Assembly (NCBI GenBank): GCA_015152465.1
Contig: SUTX01000011.1
Coordinates: 1-64,000, forward strand
DNA: 64,000 nucleotides
Reading direction: 5' to 3'
DNA from: Cyanobacteria bacterium SIG31
GTDB lineage: Bacteria; Cyanobacteriota; Vampirovibrionia; Gastranaerophilales; Gastranaerophilaceae
The notes under the pieces are model-generated. The model was not told where the DNA came from, ran no database searches, and was given only the letters and a program-made list of their open reading frames with translations. Below are positions 1-8,070 of this stretch, in pieces. Position 1 is the first letter of the stretch, and each line of letters starts with the position of its first letter. The position numbers and the translations under genes were made by a program.

Positions 1-120
1 GCATACCTCCCAAAAGGTACGCCAAGACTGCGCCCTAGTCAGCCCAAAGCATGACCACAAGCGGGTTGTAGCTAGTTTATCTTTATCTAATTTTGCTCTT
101 CTTATTTGTACGATATCCAT
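1..120 (-). other. GC-richer structured segment at window edge, structured RNA or partial gene
   Basis: The first 80 or so bases are clearly richer in G and C than the surrounding intergenic DNA. They contain two short perfect inverted repeats: GCATACCT/AGGTACGC (with one G-U pair) and GACT/AGTC. On the minus strand a TATAAT hexamer lies near 137-142, followed by an ATG at 120 that opens a reading frame continuing off the window. The codons of its last part (CTG, AGG, GCG, CGC) are unlike those of the neighbouring genes. I favour a structured RNA, but a partial protein gene cannot be excluded. I could not match it to tmRNA, RNase P, SRP or 6S RNA. Confidence 0.3.
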
Positions 121-277
121 ATACCCTACATTTATTATACTGTCCTTAATTCCTTAATTCCACATGTTTAATACTTTGTAACGCCAAACCATACAAATCG
201 TTACATAAGTTAATAAAAAACTGACAAACCCACTATTTATAATAGTTTGTCAGTTTAAATTTTATTAAGATTTATTA
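121..277. other. intergenic, terminator and candidate minus-strand promoter
   Basis: AT-rich spacer between the SNF2 helicase gene and the edge segment. It holds the helicase terminator and, on the minus strand, a TATAAT near 137-142 that could start the edge transcript. The motif TTTGTAAC (about 175-182) and its inverse CGTTACA (about 199-205) resemble a motif seen in several other spacers of the window. No gene was seen. Confidence 0.4.
212..258 (-). terminator. Rho-independent terminator of the SNF2 helicase gene
   Basis: A perfect 12-base inverted repeat, AAACTGACAAAC at 218-229 and GTTTGTCAGTTT at 245-256, is followed on the minus strand by a T-rich run (TTTTTTATT). It lies 20 bases after the helicase stop codon. 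Confidence 0.9.
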
Positions 278-3200
278 CTAATCAACAGAGAATATATCTT
301 TAATATCTTCCATAGTGAGCGATTTAGCTATATTTCTATCAATTGAAACTACGCTATCAACAAGGTCTCTTTTTCTACCTTTGATTTTTTGGATTTTTTC
401 TTCAACTGTATTTTTTGTAATAAGTCTATATACAAACACTTTTTTAGTTTGACCAATACGGTAAGCACGGTCAGTTGCTTGGTCTTCGACGGCAGGGTTC
501 CACCAAGGGTCATAATGAATTACATAATCCGCACCTGTTAAGTTCAAACCAGTACCACCAGCTTTTAAGCTTATTAAGAAAATTGGTATATTAGGATTAT
601 TATTGAAGTTTTCAACCGCTTTTTGTCGGTCTTTAGTCTTACCAGTCAAGTATTCATAAGGAATACCAGAACGTTCTAACCAAGCTTTAATAATATCAAG
701 CATGTCAACAAATTGGCTAAATAGAAGCACTCTATGTTTTTCTTGAATAATTTGTTCAAGCATGCCTTTTAAATATTCAAATTTACCTGACTGAATCACA
801 CCTTTTACATGGTCTTTATCGTAAAGTTTAGGGTGACAACAAATTTGACGAAGTCTAAGTAAAGCAGAGAAAATAGACATCCTGCTCTTTTCAAGCCCGT
901 TAAGTTCAATACTCTTGAATAGTTCTTCTTTAGTACTATCAAGAACTTCAAGGTAGAAATCTCTTTGCTCATCTGTAAGTTCACAATATGCCATATTTTC
1001 AACTTTATCTGGCAAGTCTTTTGCAACGTCACGCTTCATACGTCTCAAGATGAACGGGAAGATTTGAAGTTTTAAGCGTTTTTCAACAGTCTTATCCTGT
1101 CTTTCCATAATAGGTGTAACGTACCTATAATTAAATTCCGCAACATTGAATAAGAAACCTGGCATTAAGAAGTCAAATACTGACCACAACTCTTCTAGTT
1201 TGTTTTCAATAGGTGTACCTGAAAGCGCTAGTTTATGGTCTGAATTTAGTTCTTTAACTGCCTGTGCTGTTTGTGAAATAGCGTTTTTAATATTTTGAGA
1301 TTCATCTAAGATAACATATCTAAAATTATATTTTTTGAGTTTAGCAATATCACGACGAACAAGTGCATAACTTGTAATAATAATATCGTGATTAGGTATC
1401 TCTTTAAATAAAGTTTTTCTATCAGCACCAGCTATTTTTAAGCAAGACAGACCAGGTGTAAATTTTTGTATTTCAGCTTCCCAGTTAAACACAACGGTTG
1501 TTGGTGCTATAACCAACGTAGGTTGTGGCCCGTCAACTTCTTTTGCTTTTTGTAACAAAGCTAAGGCTTGCAAAGTTTTACCAAGACCCATGTCATCGGC
1601 AAGAATACCGTTTAAACCATATTGATACAAAAACCATAGCCAATTAAAGCCTTTAACCTGATATTCACGAAACTCTGCTTTAACACCTTTTGGCAAATCA
1701 ATTCCCTCAGAAGTTGTTGAGAACGTAGAAATTTGTTCCCAGAATTTCTGGAATTTTTCACTCATTACAAGTTCAAAACCTTGGTTTTGAAGCTCTGTAA
1801 TCAAACCAACACGATAAGTTTTTACTAAGAAAGTGTTATCATTATTTCTATAAGCATCAAAAGAGTTGAACGAACGCATTATTTGATAAATATTTTGAGC
1901 AGGATATTCAACAAATCCCAAACTTCTTACCCTTGCGTATTTTTCGCCACTCTGAATAGTTTCATAAATATCGTCAAAGTCGATAATTTCTTCACCAACT
2001 TGACCATAAATTTTAATTTCCATGCTATCGATAGATTCTTCAGAAAAATCAATTTTAGCACACATTTTGAATGGTTCTGGAACTAGCTTGAAGAAATTCA
2101 TGTCATCACGTTCTTCAAATTTCCAGCCCTCACCAGCTTGTTGAATATAGTAATTATAAAAATCAATAGCGTTTTCTTTTTCTAAAGCTAGGTTGTTTGT
2201 TTGCATTGGAACAAATTTACAAGCTAGAAGCATATTATATGCCATTTGTTCGTGTTGATAATCACGCTTAATCCAATACACAAGATCTTCAACATCGCTC
2301 TTTACTGATAAATATGGAGATTTGTCATTGCTTTTTGAGTAAGGTACTTTGACTCCAGAATAATCAAACTCTAAAGATGCCTTGAGGGATTGGTCATAGT
2401 CTATACCAAGAGTAACCACATTAATAGGTGGCTTATGCTCCATTAACAATTTGCTTATATTGTCAGCAATTTTAACATTCATTATCTCTCTTAAATGAGG
2501 TAATTCTTCATATACGAATTTACCACCATCAGCATCTTTTAAATCTGTAAATGTTGATTTAATTATGTTTTGTGGCAATTCATTCATTGCAATATTTATA
2601 GGGAAAATCACGTTTTTATAACGTCCCCACTTGATTTGTCGAGAGAAATATTTAATTTCTTCAAAAGGATATGTTTCATCTTTGTCTGGTCTGGTCCAGA
2701 ATAATTCTAGAACAATGTTTGTCGCTCCGTTAACGTTAGTTGTGGAAACATCCATATTGAGCGACCACATGTTTTCTGTAAACATGATTCGCTCTTTTGT
2801 TTTTTCATCCAAAACTTCTTCTTGTTCTGCTAAAAGTGGGAATACTGGTGCGAATTTTGTAATAGGTATATCATACCAACCAGCCTTTTTGTCCTGTTTT
2901 GAAATTTTTAAAAGGGTTTGGAACAAACCAATCTCAGACTTTTGAATATCGTTAAGCTTAAAATTTGGATCAGCTTTTTGCACTTCAATAAGAACTCGTA
3001 ATATAGATTCAATTGAACGAACAATTTTGTTTGTAGAACGGTCTCTTACTAAAATAGAGAAAAAGTTTTGTCTTCTTTTTGGGTTAAAATGAAAAATATA
3101 ATTTCCCTTTGGTGATTCAATAGGTGCTGCAATTATATCCGAAATGTCAGGTTCTACTTCATGCTTTTCCAAAAGCCATTTTTCGTACGCACCAGATTCA

Positions 3201-3466
3201 ATAGCTTTTAACGCTATCGCAACTGAATGTTTACACCACTCTTCTTTAAGCGGACAATTACAACGAGCTTCTATTTTATTTTTCTTGAATATGAGGTCTG
3301 TAACGTAGTGATCCTGATAGTTACCTTTAACCTTACCTTTGAAAAAATTCTTCTCAGGATATGCTTCAAGAATCAAATCTTTTTGGTATACTTCATAACC
3401 ACGACGCCAACTACCAGCTGTCGCATTTTTCTTTAAAAAATCATAATTAAATTTAAATTCGCTCAT
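278..3466 (-). CDS. SWIM zinc-finger and SNF2-family DEAD-like helicase
   Basis: Predicted ATP-driven double-stranded DNA translocase of the Snf2/Rad54 group, 1,062 residues. An N-terminal SWIM zinc finger has the spacing CxC-x6-CxH (C69, C71, C78, H80). A middle region of several hundred residues is characteristic of bacterial SNF2 proteins. The C-terminal motor has Walker A DDMGLGKT (about residue 625), motif II DESQ (about 720), motif III SGTPIENKLEELWS, and a helicase C domain ending in the RAYRIGQ motif VI. The full-length motor suggests activity. The bacterial role (chromatin-like remodelling, repair or transcription recycling) is unknown. The possible SD AAGGA is 14 bases from the ATG, rather distant. 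It is monocistronic, with its own terminator. Confidence 0.93.
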   Translation of the reverse strand: MSEFKFNYDFLKKNATAGSWRRGYEVYQKDLILEAYPEKNFFKGKVKGNYQDHYVTDLIFKKNKIEARCNCPLKEEWCKHSVAIALKAIESGAYEKWLLEKHEVEPDISDIIAAPIESPKGNYIFHFNPKRRQNFFSILVRDRSTNKIVRSIESILRVLIEVQKADPNFKLNDIQKSEIGLFQTLLKISKQDKKAGWYDIPITKFAPVFPLLAEQEEVLDEKTKERIMFTENMWSLNMDVSTTNVNGATNIVLELFWTRPDKDETYPFEEIKYFSRQIKWGRYKNVIFPINIAMNELPQNIIKSTFTDLKDADGGKFVYEELPHLREIMNVKIADNISKLLMEHKPPINVVTLGIDYDQSLKASLEFDYSGVKVPYSKSNDKSPYLSVKSDVEDLVYWIKRDYQHEQMAYNMLLACKFVPMQTNNLALEKENAIDFYNYYIQQAGEGWKFEERDDMNFFKLVPEPFKMCAKIDFSEESIDSMEIKIYGQVGEEIIDFDDIYETIQSGEKYARVRSLGFVEYPAQNIYQIMRSFNSFDAYRNNDNTFLVKTYRVGLITELQNQGFELVMSEKFQKFWEQISTFSTTSEGIDLPKGVKAEFREYQVKGFNWLWFLYQYGLNGILADDMGLGKTLQALALLQKAKEVDGPQPTLVIAPTTVVFNWEAEIQKFTPGLSCLKIAGADRKTLFKEIPNHDIIITSYALVRRDIAKLKKYNFRYVILDESQNIKNAISQTAQAVKELNSDHKLALSGTPIENKLEELWSVFDFLMPGFLFNVAEFNYRYVTPIMERQDKTVEKRLKLQIFPFILRRMKRDVAKDLPDKVENMAYCELTDEQRDFYLEVLDSTKEELFKSIELNGLEKSRMSIFSALLRLRQICCHPKLYDKDHVKGVIQSGKFEYLKGMLEQIIQEKHRVLLFSQFVDMLDIIKAWLERSGIPYEYLTGKTKDRQKAVENFNNNPNIPIFLISLKAGGTGLNLTGADYVIHYDPWWNPAVEDQATDRAYRIGQTKKVFVYRLITKNTVEEKIQKIKGRKRDLVDSVVSIDRNIAKSLTMEDIKDIFSVD

Positions 3467-3655
3467 TAGCGTAAAAAACGTCCTTTTTGGGTTTTACAAT
3501 ATAAAAATGGCAAGACTTTAAGCTTTATAAAAGCTCCTTCCTCGACCAAAGGTTGTTAAATAAATATCAACTAATTCCAACCTTAAGCTTATTATTACAT
3601 ATTTTTTTTATTTATGCAAGAGAATTCTTTAGTCTAATGGAGCATGCTGAAATAC

Positions 3656-3683
3656 TTGCATTATTTTAAAAATGTATTATAAT
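3656..3683 (+). promoter_or_regulatory. promoter of the zinc-ribbon/rimM/trmD operon
   Basis: TTGCAT (3656-3661), a 16-base spacer and a perfect TATAAT (3678-3683). It predicts transcription from about 3690 and a leader of roughly 105 bases before the ATG at 3796. Confidence 0.7.
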
Positions 3684-3690
3684 AAACATG

Positions 3691-3716
3691 TTCGGTTCTT
3701 GCCGAAGATTTTTTAT
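3691..3716 (+). promoter_or_regulatory. leader hairpin followed by U-run, possible attenuator
   Basis: At the predicted 5' end of the transcript, TTCGG (3691-3695) pairs with CCGAA (3702-3706). The stem is followed by GATTTTTTATT. The short stem and U-tract resemble a weak intrinsic terminator within the leader, 80 bases before the gene. Confidence 0.4.
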
Positions 3717-3795
3717 TGAATCTCATTATTTATTATTGACAGGATTATTTAGATTAGTGAAATTTTTTATTTACTGTGGTTAAGAGGCTTTTATT

Positions 3796-4713
3796 ATGTA
3801 TGTAAACAAATGCATTAAATGTGGTGCGGAATTTGAAACTAAGAACCCCAAGCGTGTGATATGTCCTAATTGTTTATACGCAGACAAGGGAGAAACCCAA
3901 GAAGAGAAACCTATGCAAAGTTATAGCTCATATTCAACAGAGCAAAAAACTCGCACTTATGATAGGCCTCAACAAGGTGGATATAGAAATTATAGCCGTG
4001 ACGGACAAAGAGATAACCGCGGTGGATATCAACAAAGACGTGATAACAATGGCGGTGGTTATAATCGTGGTGGTTATCAGCAACGTCGTCCAGAAGGTCA
4101 AAGAGATAATAGAGGTGGCGGTTTCCGCAATAACTACGCTAGCGGTGGCAGAAATAATGGTGGATTCCAAAGACGTCCTAACCCAAATAAGAGACCTAGA
4201 CCACAAAAGCAAAATAAACCTTTATTAATAAGCAAGGAGCAATTAGAACAAATTGAATTGCTATATAAAGCGATGTTACCACTTCCAAACCCAGATGCTC
4301 ATGAAGTAATTGGTGCAAAATTGGAAATTGAACCACAAAAAGTATTTTTCGGAATCAACTTAGTAAGACAAAAATTAATGTTACCTAAGTTGCCATTCCC
4401 AAAACGTAAATTAGCAATTTCACCAGATCAATTGTTAGCAATTAAGAGCTTGTATGAACCATTATTACCATTACCTCCTATTGGATGTCATAAAATTATT
4501 GCGGCACAATTAAAAATGGATGAATGGAGAGTTCACGTTGGTATAAAATTAGTGCGTGCTCAAATGGGATTAGACAGATGGAATGAAGACAGAACAGATA
4601 AACCTGCTAACTGTGTAAGAGAAGCAAAGGTTGAAGCTGTCGTTTCTGAGGAAGCTGTTGAAGAAAAACCAAAACGTGGAAGAAAACCTAAGAAGAAAGA
4701 AGATGAAGAATAA
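3796..4713 (+). CDS. zinc-ribbon, RGG-rich protein with duplicated helical domain
   Basis: 305 residues; family not recognised. Four parts are visible. A zinc ribbon lies at the N-terminus (C6-x2-C9, C23-x2-C26). A low-complexity Arg/Gly/Gln/Tyr stretch (about 55-125) has repeated GGYQQRR and GQRDNRGG units, typical of RNA-binding RGG regions. Two 50-residue repeats (145-194 and 208-257) align without gaps at 21 of 50 identical positions, both with LPLP and a GI-LVR motif. The tail is acidic and lysine-rich. The SD AGAGG is 8 bases upstream. It overlaps rimM by 11 bases, so it is translationally linked to ribosome and tRNA maturation genes. A nucleic-acid-binding role in translation is inferred from composition and context only. 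Confidence 0.85.
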   Translation: MYVNKCIKCGAEFETKNPKRVICPNCLYADKGETQEEKPMQSYSSYSTEQKTRTYDRPQQGGYRNYSRDGQRDNRGGYQQRRDNNGGGYNRGGYQQRRPEGQRDNRGGGFRNNYASGGRNNGGFQRRPNPNKRPRPQKQNKPLLISKEQLEQIELLYKAMLPLPNPDAHEVIGAKLEIEPQKVFFGINLVRQKLMLPKLPFPKRKLAISPDQLLAIKSLYEPLLPLPPIGCHKIIAAQLKMDEWRVHVGIKLVRAQMGLDRWNEDRTDKPANCVREAKVEAVVSEEAVEEKPKRGRKPKKKEDEE

Positions 4714-5218
4714 AAACTTTATTTCTGTTGGTAAAATTTTAAATTTCCATGGCGTTAGAGGTGAAGCAAAGTTTGGTTACTCTAAAAATAGAGAGGAATT
4801 TTTATCCAAGCTTAAGTTTGTTTATATTTGTGTAGATGATGAATATAAACAATTTGAGATTGCAAATATAAAATTTACCCCTAAATCTGCAATAATAAAG
4901 TTTAAAGGGATTGATTCTTTAAATGAGATTATAAAATATAAGGGGGCAATTGTATTTGCAGAGGAAGCTTCCGTTAGAGAAAACCTTGAAGACGATGAGT
5001 TCCTAATTGATGAACTTGTTGGCTTGAATGTATATGATGGAGGAGAACGAGTCGGTTCAGTCGTTGGTGTGTCTAATAATGGGGCAAGTGATTTACTATC
5101 TGTTAAAACAAATTCTAAAAATGTGTGTTTAGTTCCTTTTGTTAAAGCAATTGTTCTTTCTGTTGATATTAAGAAAAAACGTATTCAAATAAATAATATT
5201 GAAGGTCTTTTATCATGA
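4703..5218 (+). CDS. rimM: ribosome maturation factor RimM
   Basis: Assembly factor for the 30S subunit head that binds ribosomal protein S19. The sequence begins with the typical VGKILNFHGVRGE motif and ends with a PRC-barrel-like domain (LVPFVKAIV). An earlier in-frame ATG at 4631 lies deep inside the preceding gene and adds 24 lysine-rich residues not found in the family. The start at 4703, behind a purine-rich AGAAGAAAGAAG, gives 171 residues, the usual size. It overlaps the upstream gene by 11 bases and trmD by 4 bases (ATGA). Confidence 0.93.
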   Translation: MKNKNFISVGKILNFHGVRGEAKFGYSKNREEFLSKLKFVYICVDDEYKQFEIANIKFTPKSAIIKFKGIDSLNEIIKYKGAIVFAEEASVRENLEDDEFLIDELVGLNVYDGGERVGSVVGVSNNGASDLLSVKTNSKNVCLVPFVKAIVLSVDIKKKRIQINNIEGLLS

Positions 5219-5904
5219 GATTTGATGTGCTAACTCTATTTCCTGAACTTATTCAATCACACTTGAATTTTAGTATTATGAAGCGTGCGACTGAAGAAGG
5301 TATTATAGAAGTTAATACAATTAACCCCCGTGATTACACATTGGATAAGCACAAAAAAGTTGACGATACACCTTATGGTGGTGGTGCTGGTATGGTATTA
5401 GCTCCTCAGCCTTATGTGGATGCATATGAGGGGGTTAATAAGGAAGGAAACTCAATTACAATTATGATGACTCCACAAGGTGAGCCTTTTACACACGAAA
5501 TTTCTAAAGAATTAGCACAGTATGATCAAATAATCATTCTTTGTGGACATTATGAGGGCTTTGATGAAAGAATTCGAGAAATTATAAAGCCTAGAGAAAT
5601 TTCTATCGGAGATTTTGTTTTGACTGGTGGAGAATTACCTGCATTGTCTGTTATAGATAGTATTTCAAGAAATATAGAAGGGACTTTAGGTAAGATCGAA
5701 TCGGCTCATGACGATAGCTTTTCTGATGGATTACTTGAGTATCCACAATATACTAAACCTCGTGAATATAGAGGATTAGAAGTTCCCGAAGTGCTTTTAA
5801 ATGGTAATCATAAGCTTATTGAAGAGTTTAGACAAGAACAAAAAATAGCTCGTACAAAAGCCAAACGTCCTGATTTATATAAAAAATGGTTAAAACAGCA
5901 ATAA
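5215..5904 (+). CDS. trmD: tRNA (guanine37-N1)-methyltransferase
   Basis: Methylates G37 next to the anticodon using S-adenosylmethionine, which prevents +1 frameshifting. The 229 residues show family hallmarks: DDTPYGGGAGMV, the trefoil-knot SAM-binding segments LCGHYEGFDERI and IGDFVLTGGELPAL, and the C-terminal RTKAKRPDL. The start codon overlaps the rimM stop (ATGA), the standard rimM-trmD coupling. It converges on the next gene with one base between the stop codons and no visible terminator. Confidence 0.97.
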   Translation: MRFDVLTLFPELIQSHLNFSIMKRATEEGIIEVNTINPRDYTLDKHKKVDDTPYGGGAGMVLAPQPYVDAYEGVNKEGNSITIMMTPQGEPFTHEISKELAQYDQIIILCGHYEGFDERIREIIKPREISIGDFVLTGGELPALSVIDSISRNIEGTLGKIESAHDDSFSDGLLEYPQYTKPREYRGLEVPEVLLNGNHKLIEEFRQEQKIARTKAKRPDLYKKWLKQQ

Positions 5905-5905
5905 T

Positions 5906-6763
5906 TTAAAAGTATAGTTCTTGCACGATACCAATAATTTTATTTAAAAAGTTTTTGTATAAAATTCTATCAGCTGCCCCTGACAAAATAATATCAGCAT
6001 GTTCTTTGCAAGGTCTAATATGTACTTCTGCTTTAGAATTAGCATTCGCATAAATATGCTCTGCAGAATCGCCAAGACCTCTTTCATTCGCCCGAATAAA
6101 GAAGCGTTCTCTTTTTAATTCTTCCGGAATATCAACGTATATTTTAAAGTTAAAAGCATCTTTTACTTTATCAGTAAGCGTAAAAAGACCTTCCGAAATA
6201 ATAACTTTGGAAGGCTTTGCAAGCGTATAATTATCGTGTCTAATAGCAGTACCACTCATGTCGTATTTAGGAAGATAAGTTGATTTTCCAGCTAATAATT
6301 CTTTGATATGTTTGCTCATTAGTTCTAGTTCTAGAGCTTCAGGGATATCTAAATCATAGTTTTTTGCAAACTCTGAAAAACTTCCAGCAGCTTTAACCAT
6401 ATCTGAACGATCGTAGTAGTAATCGTCTGTATTTACTCTGGTAATAGCGTCTTCAATACCAAATTCTGTAGCAAAAGATTCAATCGTATCAATGAGATCT
6501 TTAGTAATAGTTGATTTGCCACTTGCAGTTTCTCCAGCAATTCCTATTGAAGCTGGCATTTTTATTTTACCTGACAAGTATCCTGCTATTTTTTTTATTA
6601 CAAATGGATTATATGCTAACAAAACAGAATTAGGAGTTGCTAACTCTTTTTCAAAAACTCTTGTTAAATAAACCTCAAGCTCATCACAAACGGTAGTTGG
6701 TTTTGTTATATATTGTGATTCTAAATTCTTATTTTTAGTTGTGTTTAATACGTTCTGTAACAT
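5906..6763 (-). CDS. uridine kinase-like P-loop kinase
   Basis: P-loop protein of the uridine kinase/phosphoribulokinase superfamily, probably phosphorylating a nucleoside or similar small molecule. The Walker A motif GETASGKST lies at residues 77-85. The segment NTDDYYYDRSD after it resembles the substrate-binding part of uridine kinases, and VIISEGLF resembles the conserved EG segment. The reading frame extends upstream to a TTG at 6796, but that codon overlaps a TATAAT at 6786-6791. The ATG at 6763 has the SD AAGGA 12 bases upstream and gives 285 residues. An N-terminal extension of about 70 residues precedes the P-loop, so the substrate is uncertain. Confidence 0.8.
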   Translation of the reverse strand: MLQNVLNTTKNKNLESQYITKPTTVCDELEVYLTRVFEKELATPNSVLLAYNPFVIKKIAGYLSGKIKMPASIGIAGETASGKSTITKDLIDTIESFATEFGIEDAITRVNTDDYYYDRSDMVKAAGSFSEFAKNYDLDIPEALELELMSKHIKELLAGKSTYLPKYDMSGTAIRHDNYTLAKPSKVIISEGLFTLTDKVKDAFNFKIYVDIPEELKRERFFIRANERGLGDSAEHIYANANSKAEVHIRPCKEHADIILSGAADRILYKNFLNKIIGIVQELYF

Positions 6764-6785
6764 ATTTAAATCTTTTCCTTGTTCT

Positions 6786-6791
6786 ATTATA
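6786..6791 (-). promoter_or_regulatory. -10 element of the uridine-kinase-like gene
   Basis: A perfect TATAAT on the minus strand, about 22 bases before the chosen ATG. It overlaps the alternative TTG start, which argues against that longer form. No good -35 box was seen. Confidence 0.45.
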
Positions 6792-6882
6792 CACAATGCA
6801 GTTAAAAATAAAAGATTTTTTTTACAATTGGATACAATATTTTCTTCTTATACTAAAAGGTGTAAAAAATAAATTTGCTATA

Positions 6883-6915
6883 AAAAAGGGGCCAATTATA
6901 TTGGTCCCTTTTAGT
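6883..6915 (-). terminator. Rho-independent terminator of the small secreted helical protein gene
   Basis: On the minus strand, AAAAGGGACCAAT pairs with ATTGGCCCCTTTTTT around the loop ATA, with one mismatch. It starts directly at the stop codon of the 6916-7263 gene. Confidence 0.85.
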
Positions 6916-7263
6916 TTATTTATTTAGCAAACCTTTCCAATAAGATTTTTCAGCTTCTATAGCTTTTTGTCTTGCCACGCTTCTAGCTTCTGCATCTTTT
7001 TTAGCTTTTTCTAAAGCCGCTCTTTGTTCAGCTTGTCTTTTTTGAGCTTCAGCTTTTTGTTGAGCTTGTTTTTTCTCAAATTCAGCTCTTTTTTGAGCAT
7101 CTGCTTTTCTTTGAGCTTCTATTTTGGCGTTAACTTCCTTTTCTTTTTGAGTTAATGGAGATAATTTTTGATTTACAAAAGACTCTAGTCTAGATTCTGC
7201 AGCTGTAGCAATTAGTGAAGATGATAATGCAACAATTGCTAATAATGATAATAGTTTTTTCAT
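6916..7263 (-). CDS. small secreted Lys/Ala/Gln-rich helical protein
   Basis: 115 residues; no recognised family. A Sec signal peptide is clear (MKKLLSLLAIVALSSSLIATA, cleavage probably after ATA-A near residue 22). The rest is a continuous, highly charged helix rich in Lys, Ala, Gln and Glu with repeats such as QKRAEFEKKQAQQ. It is predicted to be a periplasmic coiled coil. The SD AAAGGAG is well placed. The gene is monocistronic with its own terminator and divergent from the glycosyltransferase operon. A structural or cell-envelope role is a guess. Confidence 0.8.
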   Translation of the reverse strand: MKKLLSLLAIVALSSSLIATAAESRLESFVNQKLSPLTQKEKEVNAKIEAQRKADAQKRAEFEKKQAQQKAEAQKRQAEQRAALEKAKKDAEARSVARQKAIEAEKSYWKGLLNK

Positions 7264-7302
7264 TTAAAAACTCCTTTCTTAAATCCTAATTACAAAATAT
7301 TT

Positions 7303-7334
7303 TAGACTACTTTTTTTGTTTTTTCAAGTATAAT
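7303..7334 (+). promoter_or_regulatory. promoter giving a predicted leaderless transcript
   Basis: The perfect TATAAT at 7329-7334 ends 6 bases before the ATG at 7341, so transcription should start at or next to the start codon. A TAGACT at 7303-7308 is a poor -35 candidate with a 20-base spacer. There is no Shine-Dalgarno sequence between the -10 and the ATG. Confidence 0.6.
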
Positions 7335-7340
7335 ATTTAT

Positions 7341-8060
7341 ATGAGTGTTGAGTTATTAGGTTTAAATGTAGATACATATAGTTTTGACGAGGCTATTATA
7401 AAAGCTAGAGAGCTTATTGATGGGAAAAAAGTTTCGCAGGTTATAACTATTAACCCTGAGATGTTTGAATACTCAAACAAAGACTTAGATTTTACTAACA
7501 TTGTAAAAGAAGCAGAAATGGTTATCCCAGAAGGAATTGGAGTAAAAATAGCTTTAGCAATTAATGGTCATAGAGCAGACAGAATACCTGGTATTGATTT
7601 CGCAAGAAAATTACTTGAAGAATCGGCTTTTAATGATATTCCAGTTGCAATTATTGGTGCTAAAGAAGATGTTATTATAAAAGCTGTTGAAAATCTAAAA
7701 AAAGAGATCTCTGGTTTGAATATTGTTTATTATCATAATGGTTATTTTGATGACGATTTAGCAATCTATAATGAAATACAAGCAAAATCACCAAAATTGA
7801 TTTTAGTAGCACTCGGTTCCCCAAGACAAGAAAAGTTTATTTATAATGCAAAAAAATATTTAAAAGCATCATTAATGGTTGGAATAGGAGGAAGTCTTGA
7901 TGTCTGGTCTGGCACGCTCAAACGTGCGCCAAAGGTAATTCAAAAGCTTGGTTTAGAATGGTTGTATAGAACAATAAAACAACCGGAACGCTTTAAGCGT
8001 ATTTTCCCAACGTTACCGCTATTTGTTCTTAAAGCTATTAATTATAAGTTTAATAAGTAG
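7341..8060 (+). CDS. WecG/TagA/CpsF-family glycosyltransferase
   Basis: Glycosyltransferase family 26, which transfers N-acetylmannosaminuronic acid, N-acetylmannosamine or a related sugar to a lipid-linked precursor at the inner membrane. Diagnostic segments are ITINPEMF, VIPEGIGVKIALAI, the RIPGIDF motif and LILVALGSPRQEKFI, which are conserved in this family. The 239 residues match the usual length. It is the first gene of an operon with the transketolase half and appears to be translated from a leaderless message. The exact sugar cannot be told. Confidence 0.9.
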   Translation: MSVELLGLNVDTYSFDEAIIKARELIDGKKVSQVITINPEMFEYSNKDLDFTNIVKEAEMVIPEGIGVKIALAINGHRADRIPGIDFARKLLEESAFNDIPVAIIGAKEDVIIKAVENLKKEISGLNIVYYHNGYFDDDLAIYNEIQAKSPKLILVALGSPRQEKFIYNAKKYLKASLMVGIGGSLDVWSGTLKRAPKVIQKLGLEWLYRTIKQPERFKRIFPTLPLFVLKAINYKFNK

Positions 8061-8070
8061 GAGTATATGA

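Larger units (their letters stand above)
3467..3795. other. divergent intergenic region with + promoter and leader hairpin
   Basis: A 329-base gap between divergent genes. Its right part carries the promoter and about 105-base leader of the zinc-ribbon/RGG gene. Its left part, the upstream region of the helicase gene, has a short imperfect palindrome AGCTTTATAAAAGCT near 3517-3531 and no convincing promoter. No open reading frame of note was found. Confidence 0.5.

Noticed and set aside
60..82. tRNA-like start GCGGGTTGTAGCTAG on the plus strand
   Set aside because: The following bases do not form a D arm or an anticodon arm, and there is no matching acceptor 3' strand.
3683..3708. Sigma-28 promoter-like TAAA-N14-GCCGAAGA
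   Set aside because: The spacer is one base short, the -10 is only partly matched, and a better sigma-70-type promoter overlaps it directly upstream.
4631..4702. Longer rimM start
   Set aside because: It would overlap the preceding gene by 83 bases and add 24 residues not seen in RimM; the ATG at 4703 fits better.
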